Of a stretch of 64,000 nucleotides of DNA, positions 63,641-64,000 are shown in pieces. Numbering within the stretch: the first letter of the stretch is position 1; each line of letters opens with the position of its first letter. The notes beneath the pieces were generated by a model. It saw only the letters and a program-made list of their open reading frames with translations, did not search any database and was not told the DNA's origin. The DNA lies in contig CAJNDS010002598.1 in assembly GCA_905221605.1 (NCBI GenBank), positions 1 to 64,000 on the forward strand, in the 5' to 3' direction. The position numbers were made by a program, and so were the translations under genes. This stretch comes from Symbiodinium natans. Taxonomy: Eukaryota; Sar; Dinophyceae; Suessiales; Symbiodiniaceae.

Positions 63641-64000
63641 GGCATTGAGCTGAGGGCTTCGGGATCTGGGTTTGGGTATTGAGTTTGAGGGTTCCAGGTT
63701 TTGGGAATTGGGTGTTGAGTTTTTAAGCACTAGGGTTTGGGGTTGAGACTTGCCCTGAGACATCAAGCACAGCGTTTGGGGGGGCTTTTACGGTCTGGCT
63801 TTTGGGTTTAGAGCGGGGAGTTGGAGGTTGAGGGGGCTACTGCGTGCTTGGTTTTCTGTCCTGCCCCGCTCGTGGACCCGAAGCCATAGTGTTCCATGAG
63901 AGTGGGGATGTAATGGTGAGCAGCATTTCTTCAGCAGGCTCCCTCAGTAGGAAAAAGCCCCTGTAAAAGAGGTTTAAACTATGGGATGTGCATGCATTTG
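63641..64000. other. No gene seen at the right edge
   Basis: Degenerate GGGTTT-type sequence to about 63830, then single-copy sequence without an open frame of note. Confidence 0.4.

Overview
The window looks like nuclear DNA of a dinoflagellate (probability about 0.85 by my judgement). The grounds are: a gene of ~40-residue OPR-like repeats with the NSLWA core, typical of dinoflagellate organelle RNA-binding proteins; introns that begin GC or GA as well as GT; introns that are themselves MITE-like elements (introners); every convincing gene on the + strand; and plant/alveolate-type TTTAGGG telomere heptamers scattered through the interior. No rRNA, tRNA, CRISPR array or prokaryotic operon was seen.

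Layout. 1-12.1 kb is repeat DNA with no convincing gene: an AT-rich ~175-bp satellite, a 736-bp tandem repeat, minisatellites, a 2-kb segment present twice, arrays of a ~125-bp palindrome, and a ~570-bp tandem duplication. From 12.1 kb on, heptamer arrays appear, with small exons between them. 14.05-15.4 kb holds a broken OPR-like copy, and 21.3-23.9 kb a longer copy with 12 regular repeats and a decayed 3' end. 31.5-34.2 kb is a block of four different minisatellites. 34.5-39.3 kb is a compact gene cluster: a gene with repeated SAP-like exons, a dual-specificity phosphatase, and an AP2-like/ASCH protein. 48.1-52.1 kb is a secreted chitinase-like gene with two LysM domains and two GH18-type domains, in 12 exons. 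52-64 kb is mostly heptamer arrays, G tracts, MITEs and isolated candidate exons.

Main results. (1) Seven exons of one molybdenum-cofactor gene, moaC (cyclic pyranopterin monophosphate synthase), lie in order on the + strand between 20.56 and 41.25 kb. The OPR-like gene falls inside one of its introns and the whole 34-39 kb cluster inside another. (2) The chitinase reading frame closes exactly through all 12 exons (794 codons plus stop) if 7 of its 11 introns are GA-AG. Most introns are flanked by a short direct repeat starting GA, GT or GC; the left copy supplies the 5' splice site and the element's terminal AG supplies the 3' site. Related copies occur in MITE-like elements elsewhere in the window. 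(3) Heptamer arrays are ordered around exons: TTTAGGG usually follows an exon and CCCTAAA usually precedes the next one, so intron ends could pair. One telomere-type array entered a chitinase exon with a 24-bp duplication and now forms a GC-AG intron.

Most genes here look unrelated in function. Mo-cofactor synthesis, chitin or peptidoglycan binding and hydrolysis, phosphatase signalling and organelle RNA binding share a neighbourhood, not a pathway. Splice sites were chosen by reading frame and family alignment from memory, without transcripts.
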